From: Agrococcus pavilionensis RW1
GTDB taxonomy: Bacteria; Actinomycetota; Actinomycetes; Actinomycetales; Microbacteriaceae
Length of the DNA stretch: 64,000 nucleotides
Direction of reading: 5' to 3'
Assembly: GCF_000400485.1 (NCBI RefSeq)
Contig: NZ_ASHR01000001.1
Span: 1-64,000 of the forward strand
Numbering within the stretch: the stretch's first letter is position 1; each line of letters begins with the position of its first letter. This document shows positions 8,656-17,394 of this stretch, one piece after another. The notes beneath the pieces were generated by a model. It did no database searches and had not been told where the DNA came from. It saw nothing but the letters and a program-made list of their open reading frames with translations. The position numbers and the translations under genes were made by a program.

Positions 8656-10116
8656 CTACTCCGCGGAGCCGGTGAGCTTCTCGCGGAGCGCGGCGAGCGC
8701 CTCGTCGTCGGCGAGGGTGCCGGCGCCCGAGTCGTCGGAGCTGCTGCCGAAGGACGATGCGCCCGAGGGCACGTCGTTCGAGGTGAGCTCGGCGTCGCGG
8801 GCGGCGGCGACCTGCGCCTTGTGCGCCTCCCAGCGCGCCTGCGCGGCCGCGTACTCGGCCTCCCAGGCCTCGCGCTGCGCCTCGAAGCCTTCCTTCCACT
8901 CGTTCGTCTCGGGGTCGAAGCCCTCCGGGAACTTGTAGTTGCCCTGCTCGTCGTACTCGGCGAGCATGCCGTAGAGCGCCGGGTCGAAGTCGGTGCCCTC
9001 GGGGTCGACGCCCTCGTTCGCCTGCTTGAGCGAGAGCGAGATGCGGCGGCGCTCGAGGTCGATGTCGATGATCTTCACGAAGACCTCGTCGCCGACCGCG
9101 ACGACCTGGTCAGCCGTCTCGACGTGCTTGGCCGAGAGCTCCGAGATGTGCACGAGGCCCTCGATGCCGTCCGCGACGCGCACGAACGCGCCGAACGTGA
9201 CGAGCTTCGTGACCTTGCCCGGCGCGACCTGGCCGATCGCGTGCGTGCGGGCGAAGATCTGCCACGGGTCCTCCTGCGTCGCCTTGAGCGACAGCGAGAC
9301 GCGCTCGCGGTCGAGCTCGACGGTGAGGATCTCGACGGTGACCTCCTGGCCGACCTCGACGACCTCCGAGGCGTGCTCGATGTGCTTCCACGAGAGCTCG
9401 GAGACGTGCACGAGGCCGTCGACGCCGCCGAGGTCGACGAACGCGCCGAAGTTGACGATCGACGAGACGACGCCCTTGCGGACCTGCCCCTTCTGGAGCG
9501 ACTGCAGGAACTGGCCGCGCGAGGCCGACTGCGTCTCCTCGAGGAGCGCACGGCGCGAGAGCACGACGTTGTTGCGGTTCTTGTCGAGCTCGAGGATCTT
9601 CGCCTCGATCTCCTGGCCGAGGTACGGCGTGAGGTCGCGGACGCGGCGCAGCTCGATGAGCGAGGCCGGCAGGAAGCCGCGGAGGCCGATGTCGACGATG
9701 AGGCCGCCCTTGACCACCTCGATGACGGTGCCGGTGACGACGCCGTCCTCGTCCTTGATGCGCTCGACATCGCCCCAGGCGCGCTCGTACTGCGCGCGCT
9801 TCTTCGAGAGGATCAGGCGACCCTCCTTGTCCTCCTTCTGGAGGACGAGCGCCTCGACGGTGTCGCCGACCTCGACGACCTCGGAGGGGTCGACGTCGTG
9901 CTTGATGGAGAGCTCGCGCGAGGGGATGACGCCCTCGGTCTTGTAGCCGACGTCAAGGAGGACCTCGTCGCGGTCGATCTTGACGACGGTGCCCTCGATG
10001 AGGTCGCCGTCGTTGAAGAACTTCAGGGTCTTCTCAACGGCGGCCATGAAGTCATCGGCCGAGCCGATGTCGTTCACAGCGACCTGCTTGGGAGCCGTGG
10101 TCGTTGCAGTGGTCAT
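8656..10116 (-). CDS. rpsA: 30S ribosomal protein S1
   Basis: S1 binds mRNA at the 30S platform and helps initiate translation. The 486-aa protein has four S1/OB repeats: about residues 36-105, 120-192, 210-282 and 295-367. The third and fourth are the canonical RNA-binding type (FGAFVDLGGVDGLVHVSELS; FGAFVRVADGIEGLVHISELS). A charged 110-residue tail follows, so it is the shorter actinobacterial form rather than the six-domain proteobacterial one. The ATG giving MTTATTTAPKQ was chosen because upstream in-frame sequence holds the promoter. The leader has only a weak AAAGG. A terminator hairpin follows the gene. Confidence 0.97.
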   Translation of the reverse strand: MTTATTTAPKQVAVNDIGSADDFMAAVEKTLKFFNDGDLIEGTVVKIDRDEVLLDVGYKTEGVIPSRELSIKHDVDPSEVVEVGDTVEALVLQKEDKEGRLILSKKRAQYERAWGDVERIKDEDGVVTGTVIEVVKGGLIVDIGLRGFLPASLIELRRVRDLTPYLGQEIEAKILELDKNRNNVVLSRRALLEETQSASRGQFLQSLQKGQVRKGVVSSIVNFGAFVDLGGVDGLVHVSELSWKHIEHASEVVEVGQEVTVEILTVELDRERVSLSLKATQEDPWQIFARTHAIGQVAPGKVTKLVTFGAFVRVADGIEGLVHISELSAKHVETADQVVAVGDEVFVKIIDIDLERRRISLSLKQANEGVDPEGTDFDPALYGMLAEYDEQGNYKFPEGFDPETNEWKEGFEAQREAWEAEYAAAQARWEAHKAQVAAARDAELTSNDVPSGASSFGSSSDDSGAGTLADDEALAALREKLTGSAE

Positions 10117-10161
10117 AGAGTTCAAGGTGCCTTTATGGGGGATGTCGGGCTGCGGGCATGA

Positions 10162-10235
10162 GGATGCCCATCCAGCGGTTCGGATTGATTGCGCCACACG
10201 AGTGGCCCGTCGATCGTACACGCGGATGGGCATCC
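10162..10235. repeat. 12-bp inverted repeat across the rpsA promoter/leader
   Basis: GGATGCCCATCC at 10162-10173 and its exact reverse complement GGATGGGCATCC at 10224-10235 are separated by 50 bp. The right arm fills most of the spacer between the proposed -35 and -10; the left arm lies in the transcribed leader. It could be an operator for DNA looping. An RNA hairpin is unlikely, because the right arm lies upstream of the expected start point. Confidence 0.5.
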
Positions 10236-10242
10236 CGGACAA
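10213..10242 (-). promoter_or_regulatory. rpsA promoter
   Basis: On the minus strand TTGTCC (10237-10242) and TACGAT (10213-10218) are 18 bp apart, a good sigma-70-type promoter, giving a leader of about 90 nt before rpsA. It is among the few promoters in this window with a recognisable -35. Confidence 0.6.
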
Positions 10243-10248
10243 CCGCAC

Positions 10249-11940
10249 CTAGCCGCGCAGGACAGCCTCCCGCAGCGTGTCGAGGCCGACGCCGCCGATG
10301 TTGAGCACGCGCATGTGGAAGCGCTTGAGGTCGAACGCGTCGCCCTCGGCGTCCTTCGCCGCATCCCGGATCTGCTCGAAGATGCGCTGGCCGATCTTGT
10401 AGGACGGCGCCTGGCCCGGCCAGCCGAAGTAGCGGTTGACCTCGAACCGCACGAACGGCTCGTTCATGTTGACGTTCGACTTCATGAACTCGAAGGCGTA
10501 GTCGAAGTCCCACTCCCCCGTGCCGTCGAGGCGCGGCTTGCCGAGGTGCACGCCGATGTCGAGCACGACGCGTGCCGCGCGCATCCGCTGCCCGTCGAGC
10601 ATCCCGAGCCGGTCGGCCGGGTCGTCGAGGTAGCCGAGCGACTCCATGAGCCGCTCCGCGTAGAGCGCCCAGCCCTCCGCGTGGCCCGACGTGCCGGCGA
10701 ACGCGCGACGCCACAGGTTGAGCTGCGCGCGGTTGTAGGTCGCCTGCGCGATCTGCAGGTGGTGGCCCGGCACGCCCTCGTGGTAGACGGTCGTGAGCTC
10801 CCGCCACGTGTCGAACTCGGTGACGCCCTCGGGCACCGACCACCACATCCGCCCCGGCCGCGAGAAGTCGTCGGCGGGACCGGTGTAGTAGATGCCGCCG
10901 GTCTGCGTCGGCGCGATCATGCACTCGAGCGCCTTGATCGGCTCGGCGATGTCGAAGTGGTTCCGGCCGAGCTCCTCGATCGCGCGGTCGCTCGTCTCCT
11001 GCATCCAGGCCTTGAGCGCGTCGGTGCCGTGGAGCTTGCGGCTCGCGTCCTGGTCGAGGTGCGCGATGGTCTCCTGCACGCTCGCGCCGGGGAGGATCTC
11101 GTTCGCGATCGCCTCCTGCTCGGCGCGCATGCGGTCGAGCTCCTCGATGCCCCACGCGTAGGTCTCGTCGAGGTCGACGGCGGCGCCGAGGAAGCGGCGC
11201 GACATGAGCGAGTAGAAGTCGCGGCCGACCGCGTCGACGGGGTTGGCGGATGCGGCGAGCTCGGTGCGCAGGAACTCCGCGAAGCGCGCGTGCGCCTCGG
11301 TCGCCTCGCCGGCGGCCTTCGCGAGGTCGTCACGCAGCGACGCGGGCAGCTCCTGCTCCCCCGCCTTCGCCGAGGCGGCGAACTCGTGGAAGAAGCCCTT
11401 CCCGGGCGCGTAGTCGGCGAACTGCTCGAGCACGTTGTCGATCTGGCGCGCCGCGGGCGTGTTGCCGGTCGCGATGCCGTTCCGGAGCGAGGCGATGTAG
11501 CCGTCGATCGCGGCAGGCACGTTGCGCATGCGCTGCGCGATCGTCGACCAGTCGTCCTCGCTGCCGGTCGACATGAGGTCGAAGATGTCGCGGATGCCCG
11601 AGGCAGGGCTCGCGAGGTTGTTGAGGTCGCGGTCGCCCCAGCCGGAGGCGTGCACGTCGAGCTCGAGCTGCAGCTCGCGCGAGAGGTCCGTCTTCGTCAC
11701 CCAGTCGATGTCGTCGACGGGCTCCGCGGCCTCGAGCGCGGCGAGCGTCTCGCGCGCGAGCGCGGCGTCGGCGTCGCGGCCCTCGGGCGAGTAGTCGCCG
11801 TAGCCGGCCTTGTCGCCCTCGAGCCCGACGTACACGTTGATCTCGGGGTTTAGGGCGGCGGCGCGGTGGACGTAGCCCTCCGCGATCCGGTCGATCTCGG
11901 TCTGCTGGCGCGACGGCGCGCCGACTCTCTCGTCAGTCAT
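10249..11940 (-). CDS. DUF885 family metallopeptidase-like protein
   Basis: This 563-aa protein belongs to the DUF885 family, which is related to M32-like zinc peptidases. The key feature is YHEGVPGHHLQ, an HExxxPGHH-type zinc site, followed about 50 residues later by a helix with GHAEGWALYAERL that probably supplies the third ligand. No signal peptide is visible, so it should be cytoplasmic. The peptide substrate is unknown. The start is supported by TAGGCT ending 6 nt before the ATG, in the 16-bp gap after the LLM oxidoreductase gene, so this gene may be transcribed leaderless from its own promoter. Confidence 0.85.
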   Translation of the reverse strand: MTDERVGAPSRQQTEIDRIAEGYVHRAAALNPEINVYVGLEGDKAGYGDYSPEGRDADAALARETLAALEAAEPVDDIDWVTKTDLSRELQLELDVHASGWGDRDLNNLASPASGIRDIFDLMSTGSEDDWSTIAQRMRNVPAAIDGYIASLRNGIATGNTPAARQIDNVLEQFADYAPGKGFFHEFAASAKAGEQELPASLRDDLAKAAGEATEAHARFAEFLRTELAASANPVDAVGRDFYSLMSRRFLGAAVDLDETYAWGIEELDRMRAEQEAIANEILPGASVQETIAHLDQDASRKLHGTDALKAWMQETSDRAIEELGRNHFDIAEPIKALECMIAPTQTGGIYYTGPADDFSRPGRMWWSVPEGVTEFDTWRELTTVYHEGVPGHHLQIAQATYNRAQLNLWRRAFAGTSGHAEGWALYAERLMESLGYLDDPADRLGMLDGQRMRAARVVLDIGVHLGKPRLDGTGEWDFDYAFEFMKSNVNMNEPFVRFEVNRYFGWPGQAPSYKIGQRIFEQIRDAAKDAEGDAFDLKRFHMRVLNIGGVGLDTLREAVLRG

Positions 11941-11946
11941 GCCGCA

Positions 11947-11952
11947 AGCCTA
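11947..11952 (-). promoter_or_regulatory. -10 element TAGGCT of leaderless DUF885 gene
   Basis: TAGGCT ends 6 nt before the ATG at 11940 and fits within a 16-bp intergenic gap, with no Shine-Dalgarno sequence. Confidence 0.5.
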
Positions 11953-11956
11953 CGCA

Positions 11957-12967
11957 TCAGCGGAGGGCGGTCATGACCTCCCGCTCGAAGAGCTCGATGC
12001 CGCCCTGCTCGAACGCGACCTCCGGCATGTAGGCGATGAGCGTCCCCAGGCCCGCCTCGCGGAGCGCCCCGACGTGATCGACCACCATCTGCGGCGTGCC
12101 GACGACCGCGCCGCGCGTCGAGAAGCCCGTGCCGGCGTGCTCGGCGGGCATCGCGGAGTCGGCGCGCGCGTTCACCTCGTCGACGACGCGGCGCGCCTCG
12201 GCCTCGCTCTCGCGCACGACGATGTTGAGGTTGGAGGTGAGTCGCACCTCGGCCGGGTCGCGCCCCTCCTTCTCGAGGTGGCGCAGCAGCACGTCGCGCT
12301 TGCGCGCGAACTGCTCCGGGCCGCCGCCGAAGTTCGTCGCGTCCGCCCACTTCGCCGCGTAGCGGAGCGTGCGCTGCTCGCCGCCGCCGGCGATCCAGGT
12401 CGGGATGCGCGGGCGGCCGTCACGACCGGACTGGAGCGGCTGGGGCCGGCAGATGGCGCCGTCGACCGAGAACGACTCCGACTCGAGCGTCGCCGTCCCC
12501 TCGGCCCAGAGCCGCTGGATGATCTGCACGCCGTCGCGGAGCGCCGAGATTCGGTCGCCGACGCCGGGGAAGCCGTAGCCGTACGCGCGCCACTCGTGCT
12601 CGTACCAGCCGGCGCCGATGCCGAACTCGAGCCGGCCGCCCGAGATGACGTCGACGGTCGCGGCGACCTTCGCGAGGTAGGCGGGGTTCCGGTAGCCCAT
12701 GCACGTGCACATCTGCCCGAGCCGCACGCGGCTCGTGCTCGCGGCGAGCGCGGCCATGAGCGTCCACGCCTCGTGCGTCGCCTCGTCCGTCGGCTGCGGC
12801 GTCGTGTGGAAGTGGTCGTAGACCCACGCCGAGTGCCACGGGCCGGCGTCCAGGCGCTGCGCGACCTCGAGCATCCGCCCCCACTGCTCGGCAGGATCGA
12901 TGCCGACGAGGTCGAGGCGCCATCCCTGCGGGACGAACAGGCCGAACTGCAGCGCGGAGTCGTTCAT
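11957..12967 (-). CDS. LLM class flavin (F420-type) oxidoreductase
   Basis: The 336-aa protein has the luciferase-like TIM-barrel pattern: FGLFVPQGW at the N-terminus, LGQMCTCMGYRNPAYLAKVAATVDVISGGRLEFGIGAGWYEHEW in the middle (shown in pieces by the motifs LGQMCTC and GIGAGW), and PTWIAGGGEQRTLRYAAKWADATNF near residue 200. These are typical of actinobacterial F420-dependent LLM oxidoreductases, although FMN use cannot be excluded. The substrate is unknown. TAGGCT ends 7 nt before the ATG, again suggesting leaderless transcription. It lies between polA and the DUF885 gene with no clear pathway link. Confidence 0.88.
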   Translation of the reverse strand: MNDSALQFGLFVPQGWRLDLVGIDPAEQWGRMLEVAQRLDAGPWHSAWVYDHFHTTPQPTDEATHEAWTLMAALAASTSRVRLGQMCTCMGYRNPAYLAKVAATVDVISGGRLEFGIGAGWYEHEWRAYGYGFPGVGDRISALRDGVQIIQRLWAEGTATLESESFSVDGAICRPQPLQSGRDGRPRIPTWIAGGGEQRTLRYAAKWADATNFGGGPEQFARKRDVLLRHLEKEGRDPAEVRLTSNLNIVVRESEAEARRVVDEVNARADSAMPAEHAGTGFSTRGAVVGTPQMVVDHVGALREAGLGTLIAYMPEVAFEQGGIELFEREVMTALR

Positions 12968-12974
12968 GCCGCCA

Positions 12975-12980
12975 GCCTAG
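12975..12980 (-). promoter_or_regulatory. -10 element TAGGCT of leaderless LLM oxidoreductase gene
   Basis: TAGGCT ends 7 nt upstream of the ATG at 12967 in the 44-bp gap after polA. Confidence 0.5.
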
Positions 12981-13011
12981 GTGCCCGTCCCTGAGGGTCG
13001 TATGCCGTGGC

Positions 13012-15657
13012 TCAGTGCGCGGCGGCGTCCCAGTTCGCGCCGACGCCGACCTGCACCTCGAGCGGCACCGAGAGCTCGGCGGCGCCGCCCATCTCGGCGC
13101 GCACGATCGCCTCGAGCGCCTCGCGCTCACCGGTCGCGACCTCGAAGACGAGCTCGTCGTGCACCTGCAGCAGCATGCGCGAGCCGAGCCCCTCCTCGGC
13201 GATGCGGCGGTCGATCGCGATCATCGCGCGCTTGATGATGTCGGCGGCGGAGCCCTGGATGGGCGAGTTGAGTGCCTGCCGCTCGGCGTTCTCGCGCAGC
13301 ACGCGGTTCGACGACGTCAGGTCGGGGAACGGCCGGCGGCGGCCGAAGATCGTGGTCGTGTAGCCGTCGTCCTTCGCCTGCATCACGACGCCGCGGAGGT
13401 AGTCGCGGATGCCGCCGAAGCGCTGGAAGTAGTCGAGCATGAGCTGCTTCGCCTCGGCCTGCGAGATGCGCAGCTGCTTCGAGAGCCCGAAGGCGCTCAG
13501 CCCGTAGGCGAGGCCGTAGCTCATCGCCTTGACCTTGACGCGCTGGAGCGCCGTCACCTCGCTCGGGTCGACGCCGAAGATGCGGCTGCCGACGAAGCGG
13601 TGCAGGTCCTCCCCCGAGAGGAACGCCTCGATGAGGCCCTCGTCGCCCGAGAGGTGCGCCATGATGCGCATCTCGATCTGCGAGTAGTCGGCCGTGAGCA
13701 TCGTCTCGAACTCGGGCCCGTGCACGAACGCCGAGCGGATCTCGCGGCTCACCTCGGTGCGCACCGGGATGTTCTGCAGGTTCGGGTCGTTCGACGAGAG
13801 GCGGCCCGAGGCGGAGCCGGTCTGGTCGTAGCGCGTGCGGATGCGGCCGTCGTCCTGGATGGCCTTGAGCAGCGACTCGATGATCTGCGCGAGCTTCGAG
13901 GTCTCGCGGTGCTGCAGCAGCAGGCCGAGGAACGGGTGCGGGTTCGTCTCCTGGAGGTCGGCGAGCGCTTGCGCGTCAGTCGAGTAGCCGGTCTTCGTCG
14001 CGCGCGTCTTCGGCATGTCGAGCTCTTCGAACAGCACGGTCTGCAGCTGCTTCGGGCTGCCGAGGTTGACCTCGTGGCCGATCTCGGCGTACGCGGCCTC
14101 GGCGTGCGCCGCGGCCTTCGCGCGCATCTCGTCGAGGATGCGCTGGAGCACGTCGCGATCCATGTGCACGCCCTGGCGCTCCATGCGCACGAGCACGGGC
14201 ATGAGCGGCAGCTCGATGTCGTCGAGCACGCCGAGCGTGCCGGGGTCGAGGCGCGGGCGCTGGGCGCGCGAGAGCTCGCCCGTGAGCCACGCGACCGTGC
14301 CGAGCTGCTCGGGCTCGACCTCGGGCACGAGCTGGTTGGGGTCGGGCGCGGGCAGCGTCGCGCCGAGCAGCGCCTCGGTCTGCCAGTCGAGCTCGAAGGT
14401 CTTGGGCGGCGCGGTCGGCGTCTGCAGCCACGCGGCGACGCGCGTGTCGTGCGCGGCGCCGCCGAGCCGGAGCCCCGCGCGCTCGAGGAGCTTGATGGAT
14501 GCCTTGACGTCGTGGAGCGCCTTCGGGGCGTCCGACGCGAGCCACTCGACGAATCCGTCGTAGTCGGCCGTGCCGGCCTTGAACGGCACGTAAGCGCTCG
14601 CGCCCTCGGTCGCGACGCCGAAGCCCGCGATGCCGCCCGCGCCGTCGGGCGCGATCGAGACCGCGACCGTGCCCTTGGCGCGCGAGAGCCACAGGTCGAG
14701 CTCCTCGTCGACGAGCTTCTGCACCGCGGGTGCCTGCACCTCGGGCTCGAGCGCCGCCGCCGGCTCGCCCGTGCCCTCCTGCTTGAGCACGCGGTCGAGC
14801 AGCGTGCGGAACTGCAGCCGCTGGAAGACGTCGCGCAGCTTGGCCTCGTCGACCTGGCCGCGCGCGAGCTCGTCGAGCTCGACGCCGAGGTCGACGTCGG
14901 TGAGCAGCTGGTTGAGGCGGCGGTTGCGCTCGGCGCGCTCGCGCTGCTCGCGCAGGTTGTTGCCGACGACGCCCTTGATCTCGTCGGCGTGCGCGAGCAG
15001 GTTCTCGACCGTGCCGTACTGGGTGATCCACTTGACGGCCGTCTTCTCGCCGACCTTGTCGATGCCGATGAGGTTGTCGCTCGACTCGCCCACGAGCGCG
15101 GCGATCTCGGGGTACTGCGCGGGCTCGATGCCGTAGCGCTCGCGCACCGTCTCGGGCGTGTATCGCTTGAGCTCGGAGACGCCGCGCACCGAGGGGTAGA
15201 GCAGCGTCACGTCGTCGTTGACGAGCTGGATCGTGTCGCGGTCGCCCGAGACGACGTAGACGTCCATGCCGGCCTTCGCGCCCTGCACCGAGAGGGTCGC
15301 GAGGATGTCGTCGGCCTCGTAGTCCTCCTTCGAGAGGGTGCGCACGCCCATCGCGTGGAGCGCCTCCTCGAGGAGCGGCACCTGGCCCTTGAACTCCTTC
15401 GGCGTCTCGTCGCGCGTGCCCTTGTACTCGGCGTACTCGCGAGTGCGGAAGGAGTAGCGGGAGATGTCGAACGCGACCGCGAGGTGCGTCGGCCGGTGGT
15501 CCTGCAGCAGCTTGAGCAGCATCGACAGGAAGCCGTGGATGGCGTTCGTGTGCTGCCCTTCGCTGTTGACGAAGTTCTCGAGCGGCAGGGCGAAGAACGC
15601 CCGGAACGCGAGGGAGTGGCCGTCGATGACCATGAGGGTAGGCTTCGGATCCGACAC
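13012..15657 (-). CDS. polA: DNA polymerase I
   Basis: PolA fills repair gaps and removes Okazaki primers. The 881-aa protein has an N-terminal 5'-3' nuclease (about 1-300, with VSGDRDTIQLV and GVKG-like GIDKVGEKTA), a middle domain, and a family A polymerase domain with DYSQIEMRIMAHLS, the O-helix RVKVKAMSYGLAYG and the C-terminal VHDELVFE. In the middle domain the Exo I acidic DxE motif is absent (VAVSIAPDGAGG occupies the region), so no 3'-5' proofreading is expected; this is usual in actinobacteria. The GTG start gives MSDPKPTLMVIDGHS; TAGGCT ends 7 nt upstream. An ATG at 15627 is the alternative. It is divergent from the thioesterase gene. Confidence 0.96.
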   Translation of the reverse strand: MSDPKPTLMVIDGHSLAFRAFFALPLENFVNSEGQHTNAIHGFLSMLLKLLQDHRPTHLAVAFDISRYSFRTREYAEYKGTRDETPKEFKGQVPLLEEALHAMGVRTLSKEDYEADDILATLSVQGAKAGMDVYVVSGDRDTIQLVNDDVTLLYPSVRGVSELKRYTPETVRERYGIEPAQYPEIAALVGESSDNLIGIDKVGEKTAVKWITQYGTVENLLAHADEIKGVVGNNLREQRERAERNRRLNQLLTDVDLGVELDELARGQVDEAKLRDVFQRLQFRTLLDRVLKQEGTGEPAAALEPEVQAPAVQKLVDEELDLWLSRAKGTVAVSIAPDGAGGIAGFGVATEGASAYVPFKAGTADYDGFVEWLASDAPKALHDVKASIKLLERAGLRLGGAAHDTRVAAWLQTPTAPPKTFELDWQTEALLGATLPAPDPNQLVPEVEPEQLGTVAWLTGELSRAQRPRLDPGTLGVLDDIELPLMPVLVRMERQGVHMDRDVLQRILDEMRAKAAAHAEAAYAEIGHEVNLGSPKQLQTVLFEELDMPKTRATKTGYSTDAQALADLQETNPHPFLGLLLQHRETSKLAQIIESLLKAIQDDGRIRTRYDQTGSASGRLSSNDPNLQNIPVRTEVSREIRSAFVHGPEFETMLTADYSQIEMRIMAHLSGDEGLIEAFLSGEDLHRFVGSRIFGVDPSEVTALQRVKVKAMSYGLAYGLSAFGLSKQLRISQAEAKQLMLDYFQRFGGIRDYLRGVVMQAKDDGYTTTIFGRRRPFPDLTSSNRVLRENAERQALNSPIQGSAADIIKRAMIAIDRRIAEEGLGSRMLLQVHDELVFEVATGEREALEAIVRAEMGGAAELSVPLEVQVGVGANWDAAAH

Positions 15658-15664
15658 GACGGCC

Positions 15665-15670
15665 AGCCTA
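15665..15670 (-). promoter_or_regulatory. -10 element TAGGCT of leaderless polA
   Basis: TAGGCT ends 7 nt before the GTG start of polA, in the 52-bp divergent gap shared with the thioesterase gene. Confidence 0.5.
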
Positions 15671-15709
15671 GCCGGGGCTGCCGACACCCCAGCCGAGCGA
15701 GGAGCGCGC

Positions 15710-16150
15710 GTGAGCCCGGAGCCCATCGAGCACGAGGTCGACGAGGCGACGCGAGCGGTGCTCGCGCACCTCGAGGGGCGGCCGGGCGGCGAGCTCGCGC
15801 AGCGCATGCAGATCGAGTTCCTCAAGCTCTCGGCCGAGCACTCGATCGCGCGGATGCCCGCGGAGGGCAACCGGCAGCCGGCCGGCTTCGTGCACGGCGG
15901 CGCGTACTGCGTCATCGCCGAGACGCTCGGCTCGGTGAGCGCGAACATCCACGCGGGCGAGGGCCGCTACGCCGTCGGCACCGACATCAACGCGACGCAC
16001 ACGCGCTCGATCACGAGCGGATGGGTGACGGCCGAGTGCACGGCGGTCCACCTCGGGCGCTCCATGACCGTGCACGAGATCGTCTGCACGGACGACGAGG
16101 GCCGCCGCGCCTCGACCCTCCGCATCACGAACTTCATCAAGACCCGCTGA
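15710..16150 (+). CDS. PaaI-family hotdog thioesterase
   Basis: This is a 146-aa single-domain hotdog-fold acyl-CoA thioesterase of the PaaI/YbgC-like group. The signature is GFVHGGAYCVIAETLGS (about residues 61-77), where HGG and the following Glu form the usual active site, followed by the beta strands ending in TLRITNFIKT. Such enzymes hydrolyse short or aromatic acyl-CoA; the substrate here is unknown. The GTG start is fixed by a GAGGAG ribosome site 5 nt upstream. It faces the DUF559 gene, and the first 20-bp repeat array begins 18 nt past its stop codon. Confidence 0.88.
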   Translation: MSPEPIEHEVDEATRAVLAHLEGRPGGELAQRMQIEFLKLSAEHSIARMPAEGNRQPAGFVHGGAYCVIAETLGSVSANIHAGEGRYAVGTDINATHTRSITSGWVTAECTAVHLGRSMTVHEIVCTDDEGRRASTLRITNFIKTR

Positions 16151-16167
16151 CCCGCCCGTCCCCGCAC

Positions 16168-16400
16168 CCTGAGTGGCGCCTCCCGCACCTGACTGGCGCC
16201 CCCGAGTGGTCATTCCCGCACCTGACTGGCGCCTCCCGCACCTGACTGGCGCCTCCCGCATGTGAGTGGCGCCTCCCGCACCTGAGTGGCGCCTCCCGCA
16301 CCTGAGTGGCGCCTCCCGCACCTGAGTGGCGCCTCCCGCACCTGAGTGGCGCCTCCCGCACCTGAGTGGCGCCTCCCGTAGATGAGAGGCACCGGCAGCA
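16168..16400. repeat. Tandem 20-bp repeat array A (left arm)
   Basis: About ten near-identical copies of CCTGAGTGGCGCCTCCCGCA in head-to-tail order, with a 13-bp phase slip after the second copy (16201-16220) and a decayed last copy at 16381-16400. Copies at 16221-16380 keep an exact 20-bp period. The core is the palindrome GGCGCC. The array lies between the convergent 3' ends of the thioesterase and DUF559 genes. There are no spacers, so it is not CRISPR. The reverse complement of this unit forms array B on the far side of the DUF559 gene. Confidence 0.95.
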
Positions 16401-16415
16401 GATGAACGACGGCCG

Positions 16416-17306
16416 CTAAGCGGCGGTCCAAGAGCTGCAGCGCTGGTGCGCGGCTACGATCGCGCGCAGGATCGCCTTGCCGCCATCCGCGAGATCGTCC
16501 TTCGTGATGACGATCACGTGCCAGCCGAGCGCGCGCAGCTTCTCGCGGCGGATACGGTCCCGCTCCTGCTGAGCGGGATCGTTGTGATGCTCCCCGTCGT
16601 ACTCCACAGCGAGTTTGAGAGGCGGCCAGCTCGCGTCGAGCCGCGCGACGAAGAGGCCGGTCGCGTCGAACACCTCGTGCTGCAGCGTCGGCTCCGGCAG
16701 CGCTCCCATGATCAGGAGACGCACGAGCGTCTCGCGTGGTGACTCGGAGCCGACCCGCACGAGGGCGACCGCCTGTCGGGCGCGATGGAGCCCGCGCGCT
16801 CCCGGGTAGCGCCGCAGCGCATCCGTCAGGTCCTCGACCGTCAGCGGGTCGTGACGCTTCGTCGAGACGAGCCAGTCACCGACGGTCACGAGCTCCTCGA
16901 GGCTCAGCAGCGGGGCGAGGTGCACGAACGTGTCAGCCCTCGACTCGACGCGCAGACCGTCGACCTCCTCGACCGCCGACTTGAGGCGATGCCCGACCAC
17001 GCCGGGACGCTGCATGCGGGAGCGACCCGTCGGCGACGCGAGGTGGACGCGACCTTCGCGCTCAAGGCGCACGGGCAGCGGCATGCCGTGGACGCGTGCC
17101 GCGGTGGTGTGGGAGAAGAACTGGTCGTCGCCCGCGAGGACGCGAACCGCCTCGAGGAGCGCCTGATCCGCGTCGCCGATGGCGGCCGTGATGCGCGCGC
17201 CGCGAGCAGGAGACGTGAACGCCATGGATCGGAGCTCAGCTGCGGAGTAGCCGCGCTCGAGTCCCTCCCGGACCGTGAAGCCGTGCTCACTGTGCATGCC
17301 GTGCAT
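16416..17306 (-). CDS. DUF559 domain protein (Vsr-like endonuclease fold)
   Basis: The 296-aa product has an N-terminal region resembling the AbiEi-type wing seen in many actinobacterial DUF559 proteins (HSEHGFTVREGLERGYSAAEL) and a C-terminal DUF559 domain. In that domain LAVEYDGEHH, a following basic helix and LRALGWHVIVI match a PD-(D/E)XK/Vsr-like nuclease core. The function is unknown; DNA nicking or cleavage is an inference. It is enclosed by two inverted arrays of one 20-bp repeat (A downstream, B upstream). The start is uncertain: ATG at 17306 or 17297 are best, GTG at 17342 is possible, and none has a clear ribosome site. Codon use looks less GC-extreme than its neighbours, hinting at horizontal origin. 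Confidence 0.78.
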   Translation of the reverse strand: MHGMHSEHGFTVREGLERGYSAAELRSMAFTSPARGARITAAIGDADQALLEAVRVLAGDDQFFSHTTAARVHGMPLPVRLEREGRVHLASPTGRSRMQRPGVVGHRLKSAVEEVDGLRVESRADTFVHLAPLLSLEELVTVGDWLVSTKRHDPLTVEDLTDALRRYPGARGLHRARQAVALVRVGSESPRETLVRLLIMGALPEPTLQHEVFDATGLFVARLDASWPPLKLAVEYDGEHHNDPAQQERDRIRREKLRALGWHVIVITKDDLADGGKAILRAIVAAHQRCSSWTAA

Positions 17307-17394
17307 GGTGACGGCAGGTGGCGCGGACTTGTGCCTGCGCACCCGGGTGCTGTGGAGAGCGCCAGGGAGCAGCGGTGCCCGTGTCGCGGGCGGC

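Noticed and set aside
13012-15657. Missing proofreading motif in PolA as a mutation
   Set aside because: Loss of the 3'-5' exonuclease acidic residues is general among actinobacterial PolA proteins.
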